Assembly (NCBI GenBank): GCA_015680685.1
Contig: MNCI01005813.1
Span: 132,373-196,372, forward strand
Direction: 5' to 3'
Source: Gnetum montanum
Taxonomy: Eukaryota; Streptophyta; Gnetopsida; Gnetales; Gnetaceae
Length of the DNA stretch: 64,000 nucleotides
The notes below the pieces were generated by a model, which saw only the letters and a list, made by a program, of their open reading frames with translations, had not been told where the DNA came from and searched no databases. Each line of letters opens with the position of its first letter. Positions within the stretch are counted from its first letter, which is position 1. The translations under genes were made by a program, and so were the position numbers. Below, in pieces: positions 36,121 through 47,549 of the stretch.

Positions 36121-38630
36121 TTTGGTTTGAAGGAGGCCCAAAGGAATTAGATATGGAGGAAGAGGTAGAAGTAGGGTTATCAATTACGGGTGTAGGTGCA
36201 AGCTTAGGTGGGCTATAGGGTTGAAAAAAAAGTCTTTTCTTTCATCAAGCAATCGACCCCTATGATAGATGATTGGGTTGCAAATTAATAGCCTTTTTAG
36301 CATTGTGCTATTGTGGTTGAGTGGGTAGTTCACCTTGCATTAGTGGAGTAGGTGGTAGCTATGCAATTGGGGGAGGACTATGTGCAGGGATAGGAGGAGG
36401 ATAAGGATAGTAGGTGGTATCCCTTATTTCATGTGGAGAAGGAGTTCCATAGTAATTAGAAGGTTGGTAGTAAGATTGAATATTATAAATGTAATTGGAA
36501 GAGTCATGTGGAGACATGGGTTGCTGAATGTAGTAACCATATGGATCAAGCTACCAGTAAGGGTATTGTTGCCTTGGCGATGCAAGCGTCCATGATTGTG
36601 GTTACTACCATTGTTGGTACTATTTTTATGGTTGCAGTGGAGCTCCACTTGGATAATATGTTTATTTTTGGTGGAACTACTTGAGATTACCTTGAGGATA
36701 AGGTAATCTTTTAGATGTTTTCCTTTGTATTAAGTCATGGATGTAAGGCATATACCCAAGACTCTTGAAGATGTAACACAATAGGGCAACATCCCTTAGG
36801 ATGTTCATATTGCAGACATCACATTCATGATCATCATTTGATTCACTATTCATAACCTCTTCTATTACAACAATTTTTCCATTGCCTTTGTAATATTCAT
36901 GTTTAGCTTCTTTGTGCCTCTTGTGCTCATGATCACTACCTTGTTCTTGGGACTCTTTAGCAATTTTGAGGATAGCTTGAAATTAGCTATCCATGGAGTC
37001 CCTTAATTGATCAAACTTGGTCATAAGTTCAGATTGGAATTGTTGAAGTGGAAAGGCTTTCTTATGCATTCCCTCATCAAATATGGATTCATCCTCACTA
37101 TCATAGAATTGAACCTCTTACTTGTAGATGGAAGGATCATGATTGTACTCTTTTTCTAAGTTTGTCTTCATCTTTAGTTACCTATGCTATTAACCTTTGT
37201 ACCAAATAGGTAGTTAGTTTTGACAATCAACCTTGGGCATAGACACCAACGATTTTCCTCATTTCATTACAAATCCCATCAACAATGTGGTGGAGTTGAG
37301 CCAATTGAGAAGAATCATGGGTAGGACATTTGTGCATCAAGGCATAGTATTGGCTAATGATAGACTCCAAGGGTTTGTGTGATCCTTGTTTTCACCCTTG
37401 AATCTACTTTCTTAAGTTGGACACTTGAGAGTACATTTAATACTTATCATTAAACATTTCAAGCATGGTACTCCATCATTTGATAGATTCTAGTTCTAAG
37501 GACTAGTACTAGTTCTTTGCTTCTTTGATGAGTGTCTTAGGAAATAGCTTTAGTTTCTACCACTTGTTCTCTATATTTTGCAAGCCACATGCATATTGAA
37601 AAGCTTGAAGATGATTTCACATATTAGAGTTATATCCTCCTTCAAATTGAGAAATATTGTTCATGTCTAACCATTTGATCCGACTGTCTTTCACATGCCT
37701 TGTTGGGATTCTAACTACCTTTGCGATGTTAAGCATACTTTAGGTAGAAAATAGAGGCTCATCAAGAACTTGATCATGGTGCCTATGATGCCCTCTACTA
37801 CCCCTTCCTTCATGAAGATGTGCTTCTCTTGAATGTTTGCATTCTTGATCTTCTCTATCTTGATGGTCCTCTTGATTTTTGTGGTCCTATCAGGCATTAC
37901 ACTCATTTTGATCACCTCCATCATGATCTTGCATTCTATGATCATAGTTGAAGCTAGAAGAAGAAGAATATGACAAAGGGGAAGAGGAAGGAGAAGTAGC
38001 ATCATCACAGTGCCTGCTACTGCCTCTTTGGTGATTGTAACCATGGTCACGATCTTGCTTCTTACCTACAGCCCTATCTTGACTTACCCCTCTAGATCCT
38101 TCTTTGTCATTGGATCCTTTGTTACTAGAATCAAGATTGTGAACTATGGAGTGTAAATTTTGGTTTTGACCTTCATCATCAAAGTTAAAGAGAGGAGCAT
38201 CATTGAGTGAAAGATCCCTAGAGAAGGAGTCCCCACTAGCTTGTTGGTATAATAGGAATGGAAAATTGTTAAGTCCTTTTCCCTTGAAAAGTTCATATCA
38301 CTGTTCTAGCTATCAATATTGTAGGCATTGTGTTTTGGTGGGATGATAATCCTTGGCATCAGCATCTTCCATGATAAATTTTCCATGGTGGCCTTAAAGA
38401 CCACATCGTGCAAGCATTTGATAAAGCATTGCAGGAGTAGCATGATCAAGCAGCAACACAATGTTTCCCTCCATGTCATGCCATCATAGCTATTCATCTT
38501 GGTGTAGGATGAGGGTGGAGTTTGGCACAAACTCATCAAGATAAGTTTATGTAATTCAGTACTATTAAGACTTTGATGGATGAGTGTTATCAAGCTTTAG
38601 TGGAGAAGCGCTCCTGTGAGAAGAAGACAT
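36121..38630 (-). pseudogene. Element C gag
   Basis: Gag remnant with start ATG at 38628-38630 (MSSSHRSASPLKLDN), as in A and B. The capsid-like domain lies at about 37140-37560 (WSTMLEMFNDKY; HHIVDGICNEMRKIVGVYAQ). The Cys-His motif at about 36781-36822 has lost one base, shifting CX2CQYEHPKGCC out of frame. Minus-strand frames at 37715-38050 and 38306-38593 and the plus frame at 36380-36595 are mostly shadows of this decayed gene. Confidence 0.78.
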
Positions 38631-38772
38631 TGTCAATTAGTGAAACAAAAATCACATTGTGCTCTAAGAATTTCTTGTAGTAATTGTGAAATAAGATATG
38701 ACTCTTAGGTTTGTTCAAATTATTTAAATACATTTCACTAGGTCCTAGATAGTGAAAAAAACAACAAAAAGG

Positions 38773-38790
38773 TCCCCAATAATGGTGCCA
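38773..38790 (-). other. Element C primer-binding site, tRNA-Asp-like
   Basis: The minus strand reads TGGCACCATTATTGGGGA one base inside the 5' LTR. Differences from the Athila-type tRNA-Asp site are all transitions. Confidence 0.7.
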
Positions 38791-38791
38791 A

Positions 38792-39664
38792 TGATGAGTA
38801 GTGAGGTACCCCTACGACCAACCATATGAATCACTAAGGTGTTGCATGCGATCTAGTTGAATTCTATGGACCTATAGTTATCTCATACATTAGTTTCTCT
38901 AGAAAGTCAAATGGTGTTGAGAACATTCATTATCTTCCCAAATACACTAGTGAGGCTCAAAGGTATGGTATAAGTGTAATTGAGGTATATGAACTTTTGT
39001 TGTTTTATATTTTATGGATGTAATCACCTACAACATGAATACGGAGAGAGTAGATTGAAAACTAATGTCTATTGTCTATCTAGCCTAACACAAGTAACTA
39101 TTCCACTTTCCTAAACACATGCTGAACACATATAGCACTACTAGGCTACCAAACATTAAGTGTTGTGGGTTACCAAGTACTATATGAATGCTCAAAGTGG
39201 CCATGCTCATGTTCATTAACTATTGAAAATAAATTATTTAATCAAATGCTTTAAAGTAAAGAACAAGAAAATAAAATGCAATAAGAAAAATATTAATCTA
39301 TTCTCAGTTTGCAAGGATTGTCAAAAGAGTTCATTTTATTCCCATCACACTACTGTGCTCAGGTACATTAGTGCTTGAACAAAGACTTGTACACACTCTA
39401 GACTCCTTTTGTATGCACTAAGAAAATATTCTAACTATAGAAAGAAGAAATAGCAAGATCTTCGCTACCTTGCTTGAAAACTAAAATTTGACTAATGAAT
39501 TACTTCCAAAACTGGAGCCTAGGCATGGTATTTATAGACTTAGGGTATATACCCTAATGTTGGACATTCGATGTTGAATTCAGGACCTGATGTCACGTAT
39601 GTAACATTGTAGCCTAGATGTTGTGTACCTAGCATTGCAGTCAACATCAAATAGTGATTCATCA
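38792..39664 (-). repeat. Element C 5' LTR
   Basis: This 873-bp LTR is intact and runs from TGATGAG to TTCATCA. The right-hand TSD copy TAAAG follows at 39665-39669. It shows how the split 3' LTR of C looked before B inserted. Confidence 0.92.
39529..39536 (-). promoter_or_regulatory. TATA box of the element C 5' LTR
   Basis: The minus strand reads TATAAATA inside GTCTATAAATACC. The matching box in the 3' LTR is at 30259-30266. Confidence 0.65.
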
Positions 39665-39750
39665 TAAAGTCTATAGAATTTGACTAGATTGCATGTGAAC
39701 ACTTCATGATTCATATGGTTGGGCATAGGGGTACCTCTCACCTCTCATCA
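39665..39750 (+). repeat. Element D 3' LTR, end part
   Basis: After the TAAAG duplication, 81 bp complete D's 3' LTR: GATTCATATGGTTGGGCAT and GGGGTACCTC are the reverse complement of the start of the C LTR as written on the plus strand. It ends CTCATCA at 39750. The following ACAAT (39751-39755) is the candidate right-hand TSD of D; its partner is outside the window. Confidence 0.87.
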
Positions 39751-42700
39751 ACAATAACCTATGAAAAACTATAGAGAAGAATAGAGGGTATAACATGTTT
39801 ACCTCCTCAATATCATAGTTATCAAAAGATAATGTTGCACCAATAGGTGATTTGAGCTAAGCCACTATATCCTTTATGCAACTTGTGTCTTTCCCTATGA
39901 GTACAAAATTTTGTAACCTCTTCATTTAATAAATCTATAACATTTAGCATTTTAGCTAGTAACATAGATGGACTATGGAGCATGAACAAGTCAAATAATC
40001 TTGTATTAGTTATTCTTTATTGAACATTTGTAGAATCCTTGTTTGATAGCCATTCTTATGTCTTGAATACTTTACCCCACTTGAGAAGAATCTTATCCTT
40101 GGTTTGACCAAAACTAATAATGGTGATTGCAAATTACCACATAGAATTTGTTGTATACAACATAGTTAGCCTTAAAAAAATTATAAACAACATATATAAC
40201 TTAAAGCCATAAAAACTAAAAAAACTAAAACTAAAAATTCTAAATAATATAAATATAAAAATGTAACACAAACAAAAATAATTTTTACTTACTTGATTTG
40301 GACAAATCCAAAACTTTAGGTTGAACTAATACACATGATCCTAAATCTTGGAGATTCCAAAAATCATTTATATGTTTATAAGTCACACACTTTAGGTAAA
40401 GTTGGGAATATTATATCTTGTACCTAGCAAGCCTTGCATTGATCTGGACGAGCAATTATACTCATGTTATTTCCTTGTTTGGATTCCTTCAAGGTTATGT
40501 TGGTTAAGAACAAGTTTTGGACATTTGACACCAATCCTCCTCTTTGCATCTTAAACCTACAAAACAAAACATAAAATTGAGTAAATACATAGCCTTAATA
40601 CCAAAAAAAACATGTCAAATTGAAATCAAAGCTTACCCTTTCATCATGTAGACATTTCCAGTAGGATTCTGGAATAAAGTAATTACCATATGATCCAACA
40701 TTGAGGTTTTGTTTGCATTGAACTATGAATAAATTGGCATTTTCTAAATATGTAATAATTACTAAATCTTTGCATAGTATGAATTTTCATTATGCTCTAA
40801 TTCCATCCATGCCTTAGAATTGTTGATCATGTAGTAAAGGATGTAATTGGAGGACCCTTCCACAAGAGCCTCTATGATCATAGCTACAACATTTGTGGCC
40901 AAGTGTGACCATATTATCACATTGTAGTAATGTAGCAAGTATAGTAGGAACTCCCAAGCACTGGGCCTAAATCAAAAATGTTTCTTCTCATTAATGGTCA
41001 TATTAGGCATTAGACCATTCTAGAAAACTATTTCAATATAGCACTTGAGGCCTACCATCTCCACCATAATCAAAATTGGTTTCAACATAGCCCTACACAT
41101 AGTCAAAAGATGTAGTTATTAGAACATAAAATCATCAAAAAATAAAGTAAGCATCAATAACCTTAAAATTGATAGCATTGACATGAAAAACACAAAACTA
41201 ATAATATCCAAAGTTATAAACATAATTATAATAGCTATTCAAATTAAGATTTAGCTTTTATACATCTCACTTGACATATAAAAAAAATAAATTAGACATA
41301 TTATTAAACACTTGACATAGAAAAACTAAATTTAACATTTTGTCAAACAATAGACATAAAATCAAAATAGTTTAACATTGTGAATACCAAGTTTGACATT
41401 TTTTCAAATAGTTCACATACGGAATACAAATAAGCATTTTAACAAATAGTTGACTTGAAATAAAATCTAGACAAAAACATATAATCATGATTAACAATGC
41501 TGAAGACTAAAGAGTAGAGAAATCCTAATAACAATGGTCCCAGACTCAAGATAGTCCAAAATGATGGGAAGAATAGAAGAATAATGCAAAAGCGCTATGA
41601 TTTCTTGGTCCTAGGGATATATAGACTACCCTTTCATCCCCATAAAAATCCCAAAAGTGCTAAAATGCTACATTTTCAAGCATGAAAGACCAAAAACGAT
41701 GTTCTTGCAAAGCTAGGGACCAAACACGTTGATCACTAGGTCAAAGAAAAATTCATAACACATACAAGACATAAAACATCAAAATGCCACTAAGATTGGC
41801 CAAAGAAAAATTGAAAACCCTACATTTAGGTATGAAATGTGATAAAGCATTGGTCCTTGAGGTAGAAAAAAAATGTTTAAAAAATTTTCATAGGACATAA
41901 ATGTGGTAAACATAGTTAATCAAGCGAGAAGTAATCAAAACCATTGCACATACATGTACAAAAAAAACCCAAAAATCATCTAAATTTAACAAAAACCCCT
42001 AATTATTGGTAATTCGAGCATGAAAAAACTAGAAATGTAGTAATCTAACCACTAGAAATTAAAATTGCTATCCTAAGCATGGGAAAAACCCAAAAGGCTA
42101 CTAATTTTGGCAAAATTTTACAAAACCCTAGTTTTTTACCACACAAAACCTTATTTTGATGCTAAAAAACCTAGAAAAAATGTAGAAAAATTGTAATAAT
42201 TATCTACAACCCTACTATGTTACATTCCCCATTCCTAGAGGTTATAAACGATGGCCATGGATGTGAAAAACCTTACCAACACTAACAAATGTGGCCACAA
42301 AAAATTAAAAATTCAAGAACATGACCAAAACAGGCCACAATGTTGCACATGTGGCTAAGAAAAAATCTTAATTGACATCATAAAAGGCTAAAAATCCAAA
42401 ATTTCATTTCCAAGACTATAAGAAAAACCTAAATCCTTGACTTGATGTAGTCAAAATGCAAAAATAATTACTAAAATAGGCCTAGAAAGTGGGACATGCT
42501 ACCGCAATCAAGCCAAAAATAAGAGAAAATAATGGAAAAGTGGTAATTGGGAATCATGGATGAATGTCTTTCTCTTGTAGATGGATTCGAAAGCTTGGTC
42601 TCAATAATCTACTCATCCTCCTTTTCTTTCTTCATGCTTTCATTCATGCTTGTCAATTCATTCTTCCTTGTAATGGCTGCTAGATCCGTATGTTCTCCCT

Positions 42701-42789
42701 CTAACTGTCAATAAGAGAAGCTTGAAATTCCCAAGTTTTCTCCAACACATTGAGCACAAAAAAGTATGAAAAACCAAATTTTCCTAGAT
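39751..42789. other. AT-rich region with no recognised gene
   Basis: I see no LTR, tRNA or known domain. The minus strand between about 39780 and 41060 has coding-like stretches interrupted by stops (such as EALVEGSSNYILYYMINN at about 40800-40880 and LLNEEVTKFCTHREKT at about 39880-39930). They could be an old DNA-transposon or gene relic, but I cannot name a family. Between 41640 and 42200 a loose repeat recurs every 120-180 bp, with AAAACCCTA and CATGAAA motifs. This is the sequence outside D's 3' end. Confidence 0.4.
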
Positions 42790-43812
42790 ATGCTATGGTG
42801 ATGATGTTTTATGATCCCAATCTAGCCCAAATACACTATGGGATTAAAATTGAAAATGAAATTGATATAACACATTGGTATTTGATAAGAAATTTCAAGT
42901 CTAGGTCAAACATGCTATGCCCAATTATCTAAAAAGCCCAAGTCTAAGTTAAACATGCTAGAGGAATGAAACTAACATTGATATTAACTTCATACATTGC
43001 CTTCTATTGAAAAAATTGATTTTATTGCCCAGTACACTACCCATCATGGTATGATATGCTACCATGTGGTCCACACAAAGCCTAAACCAAAGTACCAAAA
43101 GCCAAAAACTATTAAAACAAAATTAAGATTTAAATTAATTGTACATATTGACACTTAGTGGGAGATTGATTTTTCTAACTTAAAGCACTAACTATATGTT
43201 CAATAGTGATGATATGTTGGCTCCATGGACTATCAACAAAACAATAATAAGGATAAACACACTCAAACAATGAAACAAAAAATGAAATTAAGTTCATACA
43301 CTTATTTATCTTAGCATAATAGTTTTTATGATCTCATATGCTATTCATTTGACTCTAATCCGCTATCAAGTGGGCTCCACAAAGCATAGAAAAAGTTACT
43401 ATAAGTTAAAAACATTGTGAAAGTAAATTTGACTATGAAATAAACCCCATAAGTTGTCTTTTGGTGTGAAATTTTCTTTGATACCCCAAAACACAATCAA
43501 ACTAGTCAAACAAGCTAATAGGTAGGTCCCACAACTCTAGAACCAAGATACCAAGTATCAAAAATGATGGATAAATGAAATTGAGAATGAAATAACCTCA
43601 AACATGTTGACAAGATAGAAGCCATGGTGAACAAATTGCATAGACTGATCAAACACACTACCATGTGGGCCCCACAACTGTAGAACTAAGATACCAAGTG
43701 TTAAAAATGCCGGAAAAATGAAATTAAGAATGAAATAAGCTTAAACACACTAACAAGCTAGACACCCTGGTTAACATGTTGTACAAGCTAGTCAAACACA
43801 CTGGCATGTGTG
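42790..43812. repeat. Degenerate tandem repeat, period about 143-155 bp
   Basis: Units recur with landmarks CAAACACACTACCATGTGGG (43650), CAAACACACTGGCATGTG (43793) and CAAACAAGCTAATAGGTAGG (43507), exactly 143 bp apart. More decayed units appear near 43364, 43213 and 43058, and possibly 42909 and 42791. Each holds a CCCACAA(C/A) and a GAAATTAAG-AATGAAATAA segment. The last unit is cut after about 20 bp by the LTR of element F at 43813. The plus frame at 42750-42932 is accidental. Confidence 0.7.
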
Positions 43813-45321
43813 TGATGACTAAAAACGTTAGTGGTTGGAATCACCGTGGGATCAATGGATGCATAGCCTTAACCCTGCCTTCATGCGAGGGCCTTGCTGG
43901 AAATGGAGGTAGAGTGTCCTAAATGATCTTGTTGATCGAACAAGGACTTTTCTTGTTGTAATCGGGGTGGTGGTTGCAACTAGGGGGTGGTGTGGTTAGC
44001 TGAAATGCAAATGCAAGAAACGTGAAATAGTGCCAAGTGTTAAAACGGTGTTTCATAGTGCTAAGTGTAGAGCATAAATATGGAATGGAGGTGAGCATAG
44101 CCAAGGGTTTCAACCAAAACAAGGGTGTCTACCTATGGAGGCTACCACTTGAGCATAGTACAGTGTGATGACATATGAAAAAATGTGAAAAGATGTAAGA
44201 AAAATATTAGAAAATGCTAGAAATGGGAGAGAGAAATTGAACACTGCACCAAATGGAAGCATAATTAACTCCAAAAGGGTCTTACAAGGTACATAGTGTA
44301 CAACAGACATAGTGGGAGAATAGTCACAGTCTCAATGATGTTAGGCTATGAAGTCAGGTGCTCGCTGTGATGAATTATGCTTGCTAGGTTGGTTGTCGTG
44401 GTGTATTGTGCAATGTTTTGTAGGGCTACAATGGGGCTATGGTGCACTCTGTGATGCAGGGCTACAATGGGACCATGGTGTACCATGCGGTGTAGCTATG
44501 CCTCTTTGCCAATGTGGTGTGCTCTAGGTCTTGTTTGCCCATGGAGCTAAGTGCCAAGATGCTAAAATGCCAAATGACAAATAAAAGTGCTAACTACCCA
44601 ATCGGTGAAAAATAGAAGCCAACCCCTAAAACATTGGGACAAAATGGTATTTATAGGGCTAGGGTTAGCCCAAAATGTAGATCGAGTGCCATGTCATAGT
44701 GCAGTAGGTGGAACTATGAGAAAAATTTAGAAAATTTTCTAAGTTCGAAGGTGACTAGAAAATTTTCTAACTCTGCTTGCAATGCTCTGGGGCATAAGTA
44801 CAATTTGGGACAAATGGATAGCATAGAAGAAATGCAAATTGTTGATCTTACTTGTTGAAGGAGTGCTAGAGCTAAGGTGAAGACTGATGTTAAGCTCTAG
44901 AGGCTTCTTTGTAGTGCTACACTAGCTACGCTCTAGAGTGTAGCATAACACTTAGTCAATTTTTGCAAAATTGGATGTCTAGCACTGGCTGTGCTTGCTA
45001 TGCTCTGGAGCATAGTAGAGTGTAGTGGGGATACTTAGAGAAACTTAGCACAAATTTGGTCTTCTTCCATGCTATGTTGGCTATGCTCTAGAGCGTAGCA
45101 AGGGGGGTAACCTCAAGTTAGAAAATCTACCAAATTGTTCCTCCACTCTAAGCTAGCTTGATAGCTTCTGGCTTAATACTTGAGTAAACTAGCCACTAAA
45201 ATGTGTGCTAGGCTGGCTATGCTCTAGAGCGTAGCACCAACACTTAGAAGAATTTAGCAAGTTTTGCCACTTAGACAAATTTGCAATTGTAATGTTGAAG
45301 TCCAAAATTGGTGGTGTTTCA
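43813..45321 (-). repeat. Element F LTR1
   Basis: It runs from TGATGACTAA to GTGGTGTTTCA; the polypurine tract (minus-strand AAAGAGGGGCCAT) abuts it at 45322. A TATA box lies at 44648-44655 on the minus strand. Four 20-nt palindromes of the type GCTATGCTCTAGAGCRTAGC lie in U3 (44925-44944, 44997-45016, 45080-45099, 45216-45235). The minus frames at 43919-44310 are accidental. Confidence 0.85.
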
Positions 45322-46257
45322 ATGGCCCCTCTTTGTTGACATTTAGAGGAGTGGCCCAAGAGACATCGATAAAGAATAGTAAAACATCACAAGAGACATG
45401 GTACCAACATCCCTCATCAGTATAAAATTATGTGTCATTCCACCATGTTCAAGAGTGTTGTGGATAGTTGTATGCTAAGGTAAAAGGATGTAGGCAATGC
45501 ACTAGGAAGATGACATGCAAGCAGAAGAAATAAAATGCAAATAATATATCCTGATGCAAGATGCGAAGTCAACATAGTTGACAGTGATCATGGCATGAAG
45601 TGGCTTGCCCTTGAAATGTTGACCTCTCATTGGAGTGCTCATGAGAGAGTCAAAGGTGATCCAAGGCTAGGTCAATTGCGAAACTATAGCACTATCAATT
45701 TTCTTGGGGATGTGCTTTTTCCCTTTTTTTCTTTTCTTTGTTTTTTCATATTTTTCTCTTTTTTGAGTTTTTTTTTTTTTTGCTTTCTTTTTCTTCTTTT
45801 TTTTTTCTTTTTTGCTTTGCTACAAGGTGAACCTCCATTGGGTTTGACTTACTACTAAATGCTAGCTGCAAGTTGGCCATCGAGTAGATGGGCTTTTTTT
45901 GATGTGACTATGTCACATATGTAGGATAGGTATTTCCTCGTAGGGATGAGTTTTGTTACATCCACTTGGGATTTGACCAGCCAACAGAGGCTCCCCATGG
46001 GACAAGTTGTTTTACATCTGCCTTGGGTTCTATGGTTGACGTGAGGAGAATGCCATATGCATCATAGTGTGTATGCAATAGAGGGATGTGCAAATCATGA
46101 GTATGTAGGGGATGAGAGGCTATTTGGATGAAGGAGTGGATGTGCATAGACTATAATGGGATGAGAGGGATGTGCACTCTTAACTAGTCAAATCATGCAC
46201 ATCGGAGTGATGTGGTGGCTTGCCACTATGATGAGATGCATCTCTGCATGACTATTG
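45322..46257 (-). other. Element F stub between LTR1 and LTR2
   Basis: These 936 bp match 47550-48399 of F1 and contain only the 3' non-coding end of the element with its polypurine tract. There is no gag, protease or PBS. The stub ends GCATGACTATTG directly before LTR2. A T-rich tract (45718-45816) makes it slightly longer than the F1 version. Frames at 45535-45858 (Phe/Ser-rich from the T tract) and 45956-46147 are not genes. Confidence 0.75.
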
Positions 46258-47549
46258 TGACGTCTGAAAACATCGATAGTTAGAATACCGAGAGGTTATT
46301 GGGTGTACAGCCTAACCCCAAATCCGTGCGAGGGCTATTCTGGAGAAAACAAAAATGGGATGCCTTGAACGGTCTAGTCAATTAGACAGGGACTTATGCA
46401 GTGTCAAATAATCGATTGTGAATAATGATTTTAGTGTGTGACGTGCAGAGGTTGGACCAATAGAAAACATGGCACACACAATAGTAGAAATGTAATAAAG
46501 TATGTAACTAGGATAACAAGCATGCACAAACACACAATAATGCAACATGTATGGTGCAGTAGAATAAAATAAGAGCTTGGGAGAGAAAATGCAGTGCCCC
46601 AAAATTAGGGGAGTGTAGCTAATTTACAAAGGTATACACAATGTACAATAGGCATAGTGGAAGCGCAATTACAGCCTCGGTGGTATTAGGTTGTGAAGTC
46701 TAGAGCTCACTGTGTTGAACTATGCCTATTGGGTTGGTAGCCATGGTGCACCATGTGAGGTTCTACTGGGCTACAATGGGGCTGTAGTGTATTGTGCGAT
46801 GTAGCTGTGCCTCTCTGCTAGTGTGGGGTGCTCTGGGTCTCATTCGCCCATAGAGCTAAGTGTCAAGATGCCAAAGTGTCAAATTCCAAGTGGAAGTGCC
46901 AACTGCCTCCTTGGTGAAAAATGAAAGTCAACCTTCTTTTCTTCTCTCTTTTTCTAAAGCAGGCACAAGAGTATTTATAGGGCTAGGGTTAGCCCAAAAT
47001 GCGGATTAGGTGCCATGTGATAGTGAGGTGGGTGGGACCACAAGATGCTAGCTACTACACTCGTCCCATGTTACATGCGGGACATAGGACACTATCTATT
47101 GCACCCATCCCATGTTACGTGTGTGACACAGGATGCTGTCTACTGCACCCATCCCATGTTACGTGTGGGACATGGAATGCTAGTTGCTACTATCTACTGC
47201 ACTTGTCCCATGTTGCGCGTGGGACATGGGATGCTGTCTACTACTTGAGACAGGGTGCTATGCTACACTATGCTACATAGCATAACAAGGTGCTATGCTA
47301 CGCTATGCTACATAGCATAACAGTGTGCTACACTACACAGCGTAATAGGATGCTATGATATACTACATTATGCAGTGTAACAATGTGCAGAAAGTGCCAT
47401 TGTTTTGACACTTAGAAAAATTTTGCAAATTTGGCAGTTGGAGCTAACTACACTCAACACTTGGAAAAATATGGGCAAAGTGGCACCATTCTAACACTTA
47501 ATCATATTTGCAGTCGTAATGCTGAGACCCAAAATTTTGTGATGTTTCA
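46258..47549 (-). repeat. Element F LTR2
   Basis: It runs from TGACGTCTGA to GATGTTTCA. It acts as 3' LTR of F1 and 5' LTR of the stub unit. A TATA box lies at 46972-46979 on the minus strand. The U3 has about four repeats of TCCCATGTTACGTGTGGGA (47056-47240) and then arrays of TGCTACATAGCATAAC (47265-47380), unlike the CTCTAGAG palindromes of LTR1. Plus-strand frames at 46999-47280 and 47045-47248 come from these repeats. Confidence 0.85.
46972..46979 (-). promoter_or_regulatory. TATA box of element F LTR2
   Basis: The minus strand reads TATAAATA within CCCTATAAATACTC. The context GGGTTAGCCC-like palindrome downstream (46980-46996) is shared by all three F LTRs. Confidence 0.65.

Larger units (their letters stand above)
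16239..39664 (-). mobile_element. Element C: full-plan Ty3/gypsy element, split by B
   Basis: C is bounded by the perfect TSD TAAAG (16234-16238 and 39665-39669), inside D's 3' LTR. Its 3' LTR is split by B into 16239-16485 and 29765-30366; its 5' LTR is whole (38792-39664). Without B, C is about 10.1 kb. Minus-strand order is 5' LTR, PBS, gag, PR, RT, RH, IN, 3' non-coding region, 3' LTR. The two LTRs are only about 86 percent identical over 247 bp by eye, so C is old, and every domain carries stops. C lacks the extra ORF found in B and D. Confidence 0.9.
3564..39750 (+). mobile_element. Element D: host Ty3/gypsy element broken by E, A and C
   Basis: D is a plus-strand relative of A, B and C. 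Its surviving pieces are 3564-4696 (3' non-coding), 11622-16238 (rest of the non-coding region, extra ORF, polypurine tract, most of the 3' LTR) and 39665-39750 (end of the 3' LTR). The pieces join seamlessly when A is removed (ATTCT at 4692-4696 and 11622-11626) and when C is removed (TAAAG at 16234-16238 and 39665-39669). Their order follows the minus strand of B from about 22310 to the LTR. D's gag and pol would lie left of E, outside the window. D is the oldest element of the nest, because three others landed in it. Confidence 0.85.

Noticed and set aside
39700-39750. A stray inverted LTR fragment right of C
   Set aside because: It completes D's 3' LTR across the TAAAG duplication.
43058-43812. 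Regularly spaced repeats as a possible CRISPR array
   Set aside because: The repeat unit is a whole 143-bp degenerate tandem unit with no short repeat and unique spacer structure, in plant DNA.
44980-45240. Palindromes as transcription terminators
   Set aside because: Bacterial-type terminators do not apply here; they lie in U3 and recur as an array.
45535-45858. ORF with a Phe-rich, membrane-like segment
   Set aside because: The hydrophobic part is translated from a T-rich tract in a non-coding stub.
46999-47280. His/Cys-rich repetitive ORFs
   Set aside because: They are translations of the tandem repeats in LTR2; similar ORFs appear in the LTR3 repeats at 60357-60599.
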